Positions 55,513 to 64,000 of a DNA stretch of 64,000 bases are shown in pieces. The stretch lies in NCBI RefSeq assembly GCF_006227205.1, contig NZ_VCNG01000004.1:310001-374000 (forward strand). The letters are read 5' to 3'. Numbering within the stretch: the first letter of the stretch is position 1; every line of letters starts with the position of its first letter. This DNA is from Pseudomonas sp. ICMP22404 (GTDB taxonomy: Bacteria > Pseudomonadota > Gammaproteobacteria > Pseudomonadales > Pseudomonadaceae). Both the position numbers and the translations under genes were made by a program. The notes below the pieces were generated by a model. The model had not been told where the DNA came from. It worked only from the letters and a program-made list of their open reading frames with translations, and searched no databases.

Positions 55513-55968
55513 TCAGCTCATGCTCACGCCCCGGGCCATGCCAGTGGCGGCGACCACCATCAATACCATCAGCAAGGCTTCGATGTGACTGATCCGGACC
55601 AACCGGCCGGCTTTTGAAGCGTCGACCGTTGTCCCTTTGCCCAGCGCCACCCGCCATTTGATCAAGGTGATCATCGGCACGAGTTCAAGCAGCAGGATCA
55701 ACAGGAGCAAGGTCATCTTCAGATGAAACAAGGGTTGATGCAGGTAATAGTCCGTGCCTTTCTCATAGCCGCCGAAAGCGCGCATCCCGCCGGTCACCAG
55801 CAGGACCAGGGCCGACAGGCCCCACACGGTATCCGCCATCAATACGTTTCGAACCGCATCCGCACCACCGGCCAAGCGTCGCAGCGCCGTACCGCGCGTG
55901 AGCACTGCCCACAAGCCGAGGGCGAACGCCAGGAGATGAATTGCCGCGAGAGACCAATGAGCCAACAT
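55513..55968 (-). CDS. DUF2214 family membrane protein
   Basis: A 151-residue inner-membrane protein with four hydrophobic segments (about 7-24, 48-65, 82-102, 128-146). The HWSLAAIHLLAFALG start, the ADTVWGLSALVLLVTGGMRAF segment and the YYLHQPLFHLKM region fit DUF2214. Histidines at membrane edges may bind metal or haem, which is speculation. Function unknown. Confidence 0.75.
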   Translation of the reverse strand: MLAHWSLAAIHLLAFALGLWAVLTRGTALRRLAGGADAVRNVLMADTVWGLSALVLLVTGGMRAFGGYEKGTDYYLHQPLFHLKMTLLLLILLLELVPMITLIKWRVALGKGTTVDASKAGRLVRISHIEALLMVLMVVAATGMARGVSMS

Positions 55969-56053
55969 GGAAGGTACCCGTCAGAGAGAACGTCGAATCG
56001 ACCTGACAGTACTAGCTCATAAAAAAAAGATCGGAAGGCTGGACACAAAAAAT

Positions 56054-56143
56054 TGTGGGAGCGAGCTTGCTCGCGATAGCGGTTCAGCACTCAACGAAGG
56101 TGGTGATTGATCTGACGCTATCGCGAGCAGGCTCGCTCCCACA
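56054..56143. repeat. REP pair upstream of cysS
   Basis: TGTGGGAGCGAGCTTGCTCGCG (only its two halves matter) at 56054-56081 is inverted at 56116-56143 with one mismatch (T versus G in the core). Spacer about 34 nt. It lies between the DUF2214 gene and the 3' end of cysS. Confidence 0.85.
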
Positions 56144-56184
56144 GAGATCGGGGATGTACATGGGGGCCGGGTTCACCCGGAACA

Positions 56185-56214
56185 ATGTGGGAGCGAGCCT
56201 GCTCGCTCCCACAT
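56185..56214. repeat. Collapsed REP palindrome
   Basis: ATGTGGGAGCGAGC (56185-56198) and GCTCGCTCCCACAT (56201-56214) form a 14-bp perfect stem with a 2-nt centre, lacking the GCGAT part of normal REPs. It may be two REP heads fused by deletion. It sits 7 nt after the end of cysS and could act as its transcript-end hairpin. Confidence 0.75.
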
Positions 56215-56221
56215 GAAGGCC

Positions 56222-57604
56222 TTAGTCAGCCAAGCGCCAGGTTGTCCCGCCCTTCCCGTCTTCCAGCACTACGCCCATGGCGGTGAGCTGGTCGCGGATG
56301 CGGTCGGATTCGGCCCAGTCCTTGTTGGCCCGCGCGTTCAGGCGCGCCTGGATCAATGCCTCGACCTCGGCAGCGTCCACACGGCCTTCGGCACCGGCCT
56401 GGAGGAAGTCGTCTGCCTCGAGCTGCAACACACCCAGCACGCTGGCCAGTTCCTTCAAGCGTGCCGCCAGGCCCGCCGCTGCATTGAGATCGCTCTCACG
56501 CAAGCGGTTGATCTCGCGCACCATCTCGAACAGCACCGCGCACGCTTCCGGCGTACCGAAGTCGTCGTTCATCACCTCGGTAAACCGCGCCACGAATGCC
56601 TCGCCACCGGCGGCCGGCACGTTCGGCAGGCCTTTCAACGCATGGTAGAAACGCTCCAGGGCGCCCTTGGCGTCCTTGAGGTTGTCTTCCGAGTAGTTGA
56701 TGGCGCTGCGGTAGTGACTCGACACCAGCAGGTAACGCACGACCTCGGGGTGGTACTTGTCGAGCACGTCGCGGATGGTGAAGAAGTTGTTCAAGGACTT
56801 GGACATCTTCTCGCCGTTGATCCGGATCATGCCGCAATGCATCCACGCGTTGGCGTAGGTCTTGCCGGTGGCTGCTTCGCTCTGGGCGATCTCGTTTTCG
56901 TGGTGCGGGAACTCCAGGTCGCTGCCGCCGCCATGAATATCGAAGGTCTCGCCCAGGCAGCAGGTAGACATCACCGAGCATTCGATGTGCCAGCCCGGAC
57001 GGCCCTTGCCCCACGGCGAATCCCAGCTCGGCTCACCCGGCTTGGCGGCTTTCCACAGTACGAAATCCAGCGGGTCCTGTTTCGACTCGCCGACTTCGAT
57101 CCGCGCGCCGATGCGCAGGTCTTCGATCTTCTTGCGCGACAGCTTGCCGTAGCCCATGAACTTGCCGACGCGGTAGTACACGTCGCCATTGCCCGGCGCG
57201 TAGGCATAACCCTTGTCGATCAGGGTCTGGATCATCGCATGCATGCCAGGGATATGATCGGTGGCCCGCGGCTCCATGTCCGGCTTGAGGATATTGAGGC
57301 GCGTCTCATCCTCGTGCATCGCCGCGATCATGCGCTCGGTCAACGCCTCGAACGACTCGCCGTTCTCGTTGGCACGGTTGATGATCTTGTCGTCGATGTC
57401 GGTGATGTTGCGTACATACGTCAGGTCATACCCACTGAAACGCAGCCAGCGGGTCACCAGGTCGAAGGCGACCATGCTGCGGCCGTGGCCCAGGTGGCAG
57501 AAGTCGTACACGGTCATGCCGCACACGTACATGCGCACCTTGTTGCCATCCAGCGGCTTGAAGACTTCTTTGCTCTTGGTGAGCGTGTTGTAGATCGTAA
57601 GCAC
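56222..57604 (-). CDS. cysS: Cysteinyl-tRNA synthetase
   Basis: Class I synthetase of 460 residues that charges tRNA-Cys. HLGHGRSMV is the HIGH motif (about 38-46), KMSKSLNNF the KMSKS loop (about 267-275), and zinc ligands include C28 and the C209/H234-type pair in the [11 protein letters not shown] and [15 protein letters not shown] regions. The C-terminus is the helical tRNA-binding domain. It follows glnS by 21 nt and is probably cotranscribed. Confidence 0.97.
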   Translation of the reverse strand: MLTIYNTLTKSKEVFKPLDGNKVRMYVCGMTVYDFCHLGHGRSMVAFDLVTRWLRFSGYDLTYVRNITDIDDKIINRANENGESFEALTERMIAAMHEDETRLNILKPDMEPRATDHIPGMHAMIQTLIDKGYAYAPGNGDVYYRVGKFMGYGKLSRKKIEDLRIGARIEVGESKQDPLDFVLWKAAKPGEPSWDSPWGKGRPGWHIECSVMSTCCLGETFDIHGGGSDLEFPHHENEIAQSEAATGKTYANAWMHCGMIRINGEKMSKSLNNFFTIRDVLDKYHPEVVRYLLVSSHYRSAINYSEDNLKDAKGALERFYHALKGLPNVPAAGGEAFVARFTEVMNDDFGTPEACAVLFEMVREINRLRESDLNAAAGLAARLKELASVLGVLQLEADDFLQAGAEGRVDAAEVEALIQARLNARANKDWAESDRIRDQLTAMGVVLEDGKGGTTWRLAD

Positions 57605-57625
57605 AGGGTTTCCCTTAAGACTTGA

Positions 57626-59323
<1,698 letters not shown>

Positions 59324-59572
59324 AGGATCCTTGAACTTACAAGTGCGCGGCCGGGTGCGGCCTGATAAATCAAAGCCCGTATCATAGCCGATGCTGTCAA
59401 GCCGCTGACAGGCCAGGCCGGCAAACGATTGAATTTAATCGGCCGCTGGGTGAAAAACCGCCTCGAATTTCGTGCCTGGCACGCTAAACTGCCCAACCTG
59501 GCCGATTGCAGCCAGACCGGTTGCGGGCTTCCGGGCCCCGAAACCCACGAATTCCTAGAAAGAGTAGTCATC

Positions 59573-60076
59573 ATGAGCAAAGTCAAACTGACCACCAACC
59601 ACGGCGACATCGTCCTGGAACTGAACGCCGAGAAGGCGCCAAAGACCGTTGCCAACTTCATTGAATACGTCAAGAAGGGTCACTACGAGAACGTGGTGTT
59701 CCACCGCGTGATCAAGGGTTTCATGATCCAGGGCGGTGGTTTCGAGCCTGGCATGCAGGAAAAGAAGGACAAGAGCCCGAGCATCCAGAACGAAGCCGAC
59801 AACGGCCTGCCGAACAAGAAATACTCCATCGCCATGGCGCGCACCATGGATCCGCATTCGGCATCGGCCCAGTTCTTCATCAATGCCAGCGACAACAGCT
59901 TCCTCAACCACACTGCCAAGACCGCTCAGGGCTGGGGCTATGCGGTATTCGGTGAAGTGATCGAAGGCCAGGACGTGGTCGACAAGATCGAAGGCGTTGC
60001 CACCACCTCCAAGGCCGGCCACCAGGACGTTCCAAAGGATGACGTGATCATCGAGAAAGCCGAGATCATTGAGTGA
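59573..60076 (+). CDS. ppiB: Peptidyl-prolyl cis-trans isomerase B (cyclophilin)
   Basis: A cytoplasmic cyclophilin of 167 residues that speeds proline isomerisation. [15 protein letters not shown] (active-site Arg) at about 43-57, the [19 protein letters not shown] segment and the C-terminal DVVDKIEGV are typical. ATG 59573 begins the conserved [13 protein letters not shown]; a longer frame to 59429 is not supported. It is coupled to lpxH through a 4-nt GTGA overlap. Confidence 0.97.
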   Translation: MSKVKLTTNHGDIVLELNAEKAPKTVANFIEYVKKGHYENVVFHRVIKGFMIQGGGFEPGMQEKKDKSPSIQNEADNGLPNKKYSIAMARTMDPHSASAQFFINASDNSFLNHTAKTAQGWGYAVFGEVIEGQDVVDKIEGVATTSKAGHQDVPKDDVIIEKAEIIE

Positions 60077-60825
60077 TCCTACTGATTTCAGATTTGCATC
60101 TGGAAGAGGAGCGCCCGGATATCACCCGGGCGTTTCTGGATTTACTCGCCACCCGCGCCCGCTCGGCGCAGGCGTTGTACATTCTCGGCGACTTCTTCGA
60201 AGCGTGGATCGGTGACGATGCCATGACGCCGTTCCAGCGTTCCATCTGCCAGGCCCTGCGCGAACTCAGCGACAGCGGCACGGCCATTTTCCTGATGCAT
60301 GGCAATCGCGACTTCATGCTGGGGCAAGCCTTCTGCAAGGCGGCTGGCTGCACCCTGATCAAGGACCCGAGCGTCGTGCAATTCAATGGCGAACCGGTGC
60401 TGCTGATGCATGGCGACAGCCTCTGCACCCGCGACGAAGGCTACATGAAGCTGCGGCGCTGGCTGCGCAACCCGGTCACGCTGTTCATCCTGCGCCACCT
60501 GCCACTGGGCAGTCGCCAGAAGCTGGCGCGCAAGCTGCGCAGCGAAAGCACGACCCAGGTGCGGATGAAAGCCAACGACATCGTCGACGTCACCCCCGAG
60601 GAAATTCCGCGGATCATGCAGCACTATGGCGTGAAGACCCTGATCCACGGCCACACCCACCGCCCCGCTATCCATAAGTTGCAACTCGGCGAACACGCCG
60701 CCCGGCGCATCGTGTTGGGGGATTGGGACAAGCAGGGTTGGGCGTTACAGGTGGATGAACAGGGGTTTGCGTTGGCACCGTTTGGGTTTGCCCCGCCACC
60801 ACAGCTGGCCGCCCCCACCGACTGA
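60073..60825 (+). CDS. lpxH: UDP-2,3-diacylglucosamine diphosphatase LpxH
   Basis: Fourth enzyme of lipid A biosynthesis, hydrolysing UDP-diacylglucosamine to lipid X at the inner-membrane surface. Calcineurin-like metallophosphoesterase motifs: [11 protein letters not shown] (about 6-16), [11 protein letters not shown] (about 39-49), HGNRDFMLG (about 76-84), HGDSLC and [10 protein letters not shown] (about 193-202). 250 residues. It begins with GTG at 60073 overlapping the ppiB stop. Confidence 0.97.
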   Translation: MILLISDLHLEEERPDITRAFLDLLATRARSAQALYILGDFFEAWIGDDAMTPFQRSICQALRELSDSGTAIFLMHGNRDFMLGQAFCKAAGCTLIKDPSVVQFNGEPVLLMHGDSLCTRDEGYMKLRRWLRNPVTLFILRHLPLGSRQKLARKLRSESTTQVRMKANDIVDVTPEEIPRIMQHYGVKTLIHGHTHRPAIHKLQLGEHAARRIVLGDWDKQGWALQVDEQGFALAPFGFAPPPQLAAPTD

Positions 60826-60852
60826 CAGACACAGCCCCCTTGTGGGAGCGAC

Positions 60853-60944
60853 CTGTGGGAGCAAAGCTTGCTCGCGATGACTATCGCCGCCAGCATGGAT
60901 GTTGACTGACACACCGCTGTCGCGAGCAAGCTTTGCTCCCACAG
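60853..60944. repeat. REP pair with a truncated neighbour
   Basis: CTGTGGGAGCAAAGCTTGCTCGCGA core: arms at 60853-60877 and 60920-60944 are exact inverses. A partial REP head TTGTGGGAGCGAC (60840-60852) precedes it, a remnant of another REP insertion or deletion. Located between lpxH and the convergent emrB gene. Confidence 0.85.
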
Positions 60945-60966
60945 CGGATTGTGTTTCAGGTCCCGG

Positions 60967-62496
60967 TCAGTGCCCGCTGGCCGCCGGCCCCGCCTTCGCC
61001 GCAAATGGCGGCTTCGCCAGCCACACCAGCACGATCAAGCCCATGAACGCCCAGCCCAGCAGCGTGAAGTAATCCACGGTGGAGAGCATGTACGCCTGGC
61101 TGGTCAGAATGTGATCGAGCTGCGCATAGGCCGGCGGGCTCGCGCCGCCGAGCTGGTTGAGCGCCTCGCGGGTGGCCGGGTCGAAGGTGCTGATGCTCTC
61201 GCTCAGGTACGCATGGTGCTGGTCCGCCCGGCGGATCCAGATCCAGGTGGTCAGGGACGCAGCAAAGCTGCCCCCCAGGGTCCGCAGGAACGTGGCCAAC
61301 CCCGCGCCGTCGGCAATCTGGTGCGGCGGCAGGTCGGACATCAGGATGCTCAAGGTCGGCATGAAGAACAGTGCCACCCCGATCCCCATGAATAGTTGCA
61401 CCAGGGCGATGTGCTGGAAGTCCACTTCGTTGGTAAACCCGGCGCGCATGAAACAGCTCAGGCCGATGGCCAGGAATGCCAAGCCGGCCAGCAGGCGCAG
61501 GTCGAATTTATGGGCGTACTTGCCGACGAAGGGTGACATCAACACCGGCAGGATGCCGATGGGCGCCACGGCCAGCCCGGCCCAGGTGGCGGTATAGCCC
61601 ATCTGCGTCTGTAACCATTGTGGCAGGATCAGGTTGATGCCGAAGAACCCGGCATAGCCGCCCACCAGCACGATGGTGCCGATGCGAAAATTGCGATAGG
61701 CAAACAAGCGGAGATTGACCACCGGGTGACGGTCAGTCATTTCCCAGATCACGAACACCGCCAGGGCAACCAGCGAAATCAACGCCCCAATAATGATGAA
61801 GTTCGACTCGAACCAATCCAGGTCGTTGCCCTTGTCGAGAATCACCTGGAGCGCGCCGACGCCGATGATCAGTGTGATCAGCCCGACGTAATCCATCGGC
61901 TGATAACTGGTCACCACCGGCCGCGCCTTGAGCTGCTGGCGCACCACCATCACCGCGAATACCCCGATGGGCACGTTGATAAAGAAGATCCACGGCCAGC
62001 TATAACTGTCGGTAATCCAGCCGCCCAGGATCGGCCCGGCAATCGGCGCCACCACCGTGACCATCGCCAGCAACGCCAGGGCCATCCCCCGCCTGGCGGG
62101 CGGATACACCGCAATCAGCAAGGTCTGGGTCATCGGGTACAGCGGCCCGGCCACCAGGCCCTGGAGCACGCGGAAGCCGATCAACTCCGGCATCGACGTG
62201 GAAATGCCGCACAGGAACGACGCAAGCACGAACAGCATCGTTGCCCATAAAAACAGCTTCACCTCGCCAAACCGACGGCTCAACCAGCCGGTCAGCGGGA
62301 GCGCGATGGCGTTGCTCACCGCGAACGAAGTGATCACCCAGGTGCCCTGCTCCGAGCTGACACCCAGGTTGCCGGAAATGGTCGGCAAGGCGACGTTGGC
62401 AATGGTGGTGTCGAGCACTTGCATGAACGTCGCCAGCGACAGCCCGATGGTGCTGAGCAACAGGCTGGGCGGCGAGAAAGACGCGTTATTGCTCAT
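60967..62496 (-). CDS. emrB: DHA2-family MFS drug efflux permease (EmrB-like)
   Basis: A 14-span major-facilitator permease of 509 residues that expels hydrophobic compounds by proton antiport. LATFMQVLDTTIANVALPTISGNLG (about 18-42) is the DHA2 start with motif D1; GWLSRRFGEVKLF contains motif A; later spans and a long cytoplasmic loop are regular. It works with the adapter encoded upstream (emrA) and an outer-membrane channel. It lies 182 nt after emrA with a REP pair between them. Confidence 0.9.
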   Translation of the reverse strand: MSNNASFSPPSLLLSTIGLSLATFMQVLDTTIANVALPTISGNLGVSSEQGTWVITSFAVSNAIALPLTGWLSRRFGEVKLFLWATMLFVLASFLCGISTSMPELIGFRVLQGLVAGPLYPMTQTLLIAVYPPARRGMALALLAMVTVVAPIAGPILGGWITDSYSWPWIFFINVPIGVFAVMVVRQQLKARPVVTSYQPMDYVGLITLIIGVGALQVILDKGNDLDWFESNFIIIGALISLVALAVFVIWEMTDRHPVVNLRLFAYRNFRIGTIVLVGGYAGFFGINLILPQWLQTQMGYTATWAGLAVAPIGILPVLMSPFVGKYAHKFDLRLLAGLAFLAIGLSCFMRAGFTNEVDFQHIALVQLFMGIGVALFFMPTLSILMSDLPPHQIADGAGLATFLRTLGGSFAASLTTWIWIRRADQHHAYLSESISTFDPATREALNQLGGASPPAYAQLDHILTSQAYMLSTVDYFTLLGWAFMGLIVLVWLAKPPFAAKAGPAASGH

Positions 62497-62561
62497 TGCG
62501 AAATCCTATGAAGCGAAACGGATGTGAAACTCGCAGACGAATCCGGCGAAGAGAGGCCACC

Positions 62562-62655
62562 CCTGTGGGAGCGAGCCTGCTCGCGATAACGGTGTATCAG
62601 ATGACATAAAAGTCGACTGTCATGCCGCCATCGCGAGCAGGCTCGCTCCCACAGG
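62562..62655. repeat. REP pair between emrA and emrB
   Basis: CCTGTGGGAGCGAGC...GCTCGCGAT arms (62562-62587 and 62630-62655) are exact inverses with a 42-nt spacer. Placed inside the efflux operon, it may modulate mRNA stability between the two genes. Confidence 0.85.
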
Positions 62656-62678
62656 TCGATAGACGTCTCACCTGATCC

Positions 62679-63878
62679 TCAACGCTGCGCAGTCTTGCTC
62701 GCGGCAGCGCTGTTTTCGTGGATCAGGCGCGTGATCATCGCGTCGGCATCGGCCAGTTGGCGGTCATAGACCTGGGTGCTGAACGAGGCTTTCTGCGGAG
62801 GTTGCTGGGCCAGGACCGGACCGCTCTGATCCCGCAGGTTGACGCTGACCACGGTGGACAGCCCGACCCGCAACGGATGCTTGGCCAATTCCTGGGCGTT
62901 GACATGAATGCGCACCGGCACCCGCTGGACGATCTTGATCCAGTTACCGGTGGCGTTCTGCGCCGGCAGCAAGGCAAACGCGCTGCCCGTTCCCGCGCCG
63001 AGGCTGTCGACGGTGCCGCTGTACTTCACATCGCTGCCGTAGAGGTCGGTTTCGATCTCTACCGGCTGGCCGATGCGCATCTCACGCAGCTGGGTTTCCT
63101 TGAAGTTGGCGTCGATCCACAGCTGATCCAGTGGAATCACGGCCATCAGCGCCGTGCCCGGCTGCACCCGTTGCCCCAGTTGTACGGTGCGCTTGGCGAC
63201 ATAACCGGTGACCGGCGCAATCAACGTGCTGCGGGCGTCGGCCAGGTAGGCCTGGCGCAACTGTGCGGCAGCGGCCTGCACGTCGGGATGGGACGACACC
63301 ACGGTGTCATCCACCAACGCGCTGGTGGTCTTGAGTTGTTGCCGAGCATTGGCGAGGGCGTTCTGCGCCGAGGTCAGGTCATCCCGGGCGTGGGACAGTT
63401 CTTCCTGGGAAATCGCCCCGCCGGCCGCCAGGTTACGGCGTCGGTTGTAGTTCTCCTGGGCCTTCTGCACTTCGGCCTCCTGCGCATTGACCTGCGCACG
63501 CATGCCGTCGACATTGCTGTACAACCCACGTACCTGGCGGACCGTACGGGCCAGGTTGGCCTGGGCACTTTGCAGGCCGACTTCGGCGTCGTTCGGGTCG
63601 AACTGCACCAGCACCTGGCCTTCGCGCACCAGGTCGCCATCGTCGGCACCGATGCTCACCACCGTGCCATTGACCTGTGGCGTGATTTCCACCACGTTGC
63701 CGTTCACATAGGCATCGTCAGTGCTTTCGCTCCAGCGGCCGTACAGTTCATGCCAGGCCCAGACACCCAGGCCGGCGAGAATGACGATCACTGCCAGCGC
63801 CAGCAGCATCACCTTGCGCTTGCGTGGGTTGTTGTCCTGTTGGTTTTCGGATGCTTGAGTATTTTCTGCGGTGGCCAT
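62679..63878 (-). CDS. emrA: HlyD/EmrA-family efflux adapter protein
   Basis: A membrane-fusion protein of 399 residues: one N-terminal transmembrane helix (about 24-46), a beta-barrel/lipoyl half-motif (YVNGNVVEITPQVNGTVVSI), a long coiled-coil hairpin (about 100-200), then the second lipoyl half (APVTGYVAKRTVQLGQRVQPGTAL) and a beta-barrel domain. It bridges EmrB in the inner membrane and the outer-membrane factor encoded just upstream. GTATTTGTC separates it from that gene. Confidence 0.9.
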   Translation of the reverse strand: MATAENTQASENQQDNNPRKRKVMLLALAVIVILAGLGVWAWHELYGRWSESTDDAYVNGNVVEITPQVNGTVVSIGADDGDLVREGQVLVQFDPNDAEVGLQSAQANLARTVRQVRGLYSNVDGMRAQVNAQEAEVQKAQENYNRRRNLAAGGAISQEELSHARDDLTSAQNALANARQQLKTTSALVDDTVVSSHPDVQAAAAQLRQAYLADARSTLIAPVTGYVAKRTVQLGQRVQPGTALMAVIPLDQLWIDANFKETQLREMRIGQPVEIETDLYGSDVKYSGTVDSLGAGTGSAFALLPAQNATGNWIKIVQRVPVRIHVNAQELAKHPLRVGLSTVVSVNLRDQSGPVLAQQPPQKASFSTQVYDRQLADADAMITRLIHENSAAASKTAQR

Positions 63879-63893
63879 GACAAATACCTCGAA

Positions 63894-64000
63894 TCAGTTA
63901 TGCGGCGTGGCGGAAACCGCCGTGGCCGAAGCCAGGGTGTCGGTCTCGAAACCGCCACCCAGGGCCTGCATCAATTGGATCGACAAATCGATCTGCTCGG
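63894..64000 (-). CDS. Outer-membrane efflux factor, C-terminal end (partial)
   Basis: The window edge cuts this gene. The last 35 codons encode ..EQIDLSIQLMQALGGGFE.. then a stop at 63894, the typical IQLIQALGGGF-type C-terminus of NodT/OprM outer-membrane factors. It stands 15 nt upstream of emrA on the same strand and probably supplies the outer-membrane channel of the EmrAB system. Confidence 0.85.
   Translation of the reverse strand, partial: EQIDLSIQLMQALGGGFETDTLASATAVSATPHN

Overview
The window is from a Pseudomonas genome, most likely of the P. fluorescens group. The evidence is the gene order thrS-infC-rpmI-rplT-pheS-pheT-ihfA-merR next to tRNA-Pro, an RsmE-type CsrA, a CapB cold-shock protein, the rbs operon and many GCTTGCTCGCGAT-type REP palindromes. 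It divides into an acquired island (about 1-36,083) and conserved chromosome (36,084-64,000). The border is a tRNA-Pro(GGG) gene on the minus strand whose 3' end faces the island, the usual arrangement for a tRNA-targeted element.

Island, part 1 (1-8 kb): the end of the conjugation module of an integrative conjugative element (ICE). It holds a 5'-truncated TIGR03755/PFL_4711-type protein, a small membrane protein, a TraG N-terminal-like protein, a DUF3742 protein, an ArdC-type antirestriction protein and a MobH/TraI relaxase. No integrase is seen between the relaxase and the tRNA.

Island, part 2 (8.2-34.9 kb): a complete-looking Dpd system, which replaces guanine in DNA with 7-deazaguanine derivatives and restricts DNA lacking the mark. 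It has three blocks. A leftward operon carries a DpdB-like gene, an unrecognised 145-aa gene and queD. A divergent rightward operon carries dpdC, a second dpdB-like gene, dpdA, a third dpdB-like gene, queC and queE. A long leftward operon, dpdE-F-G-H-I-J-K-D, carries the predicted restriction arm, with stop and start codons overlapping at most junctions. QueD, QueE and QueC, with a chromosomal FolE, would make preQ0. DpdA with DpdB would insert it in DNA, and DpdC would convert it to the amide (ADG). DpdD-K (three helicases, a P-loop ATPase, a PLD nuclease-like protein and others) would attack unmodified DNA. An XRE regulator and a small basic protein lie beside the block. The Dpd system itself is known. 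What looks unusual here is three DGQQR (DpdB-like) paralogues, the extra 145-aa gene, and a cluster of tandem hairpins beside queD.

Chromosome (36-64 kb): the translation operon; a secreted 100-aa protein; capB; an I78-type inhibitor lipoprotein; small conserved genes; the ribose operon rbsB-A-C-R-K-D plus a periplasmic nucleoside hydrolase, with a perfect LacI-type operator upstream; a DUF1654 protein; an EndA-type nuclease; a SPOR lipoprotein; rsmE; a DUF2214 membrane protein; cysS; glnS; ppiB; lpxH; and an EmrB/EmrA/outer-membrane-factor efflux system cut by the window end. REP elements recur between chromosomal genes and I saw none in the island, which fits the island being foreign.
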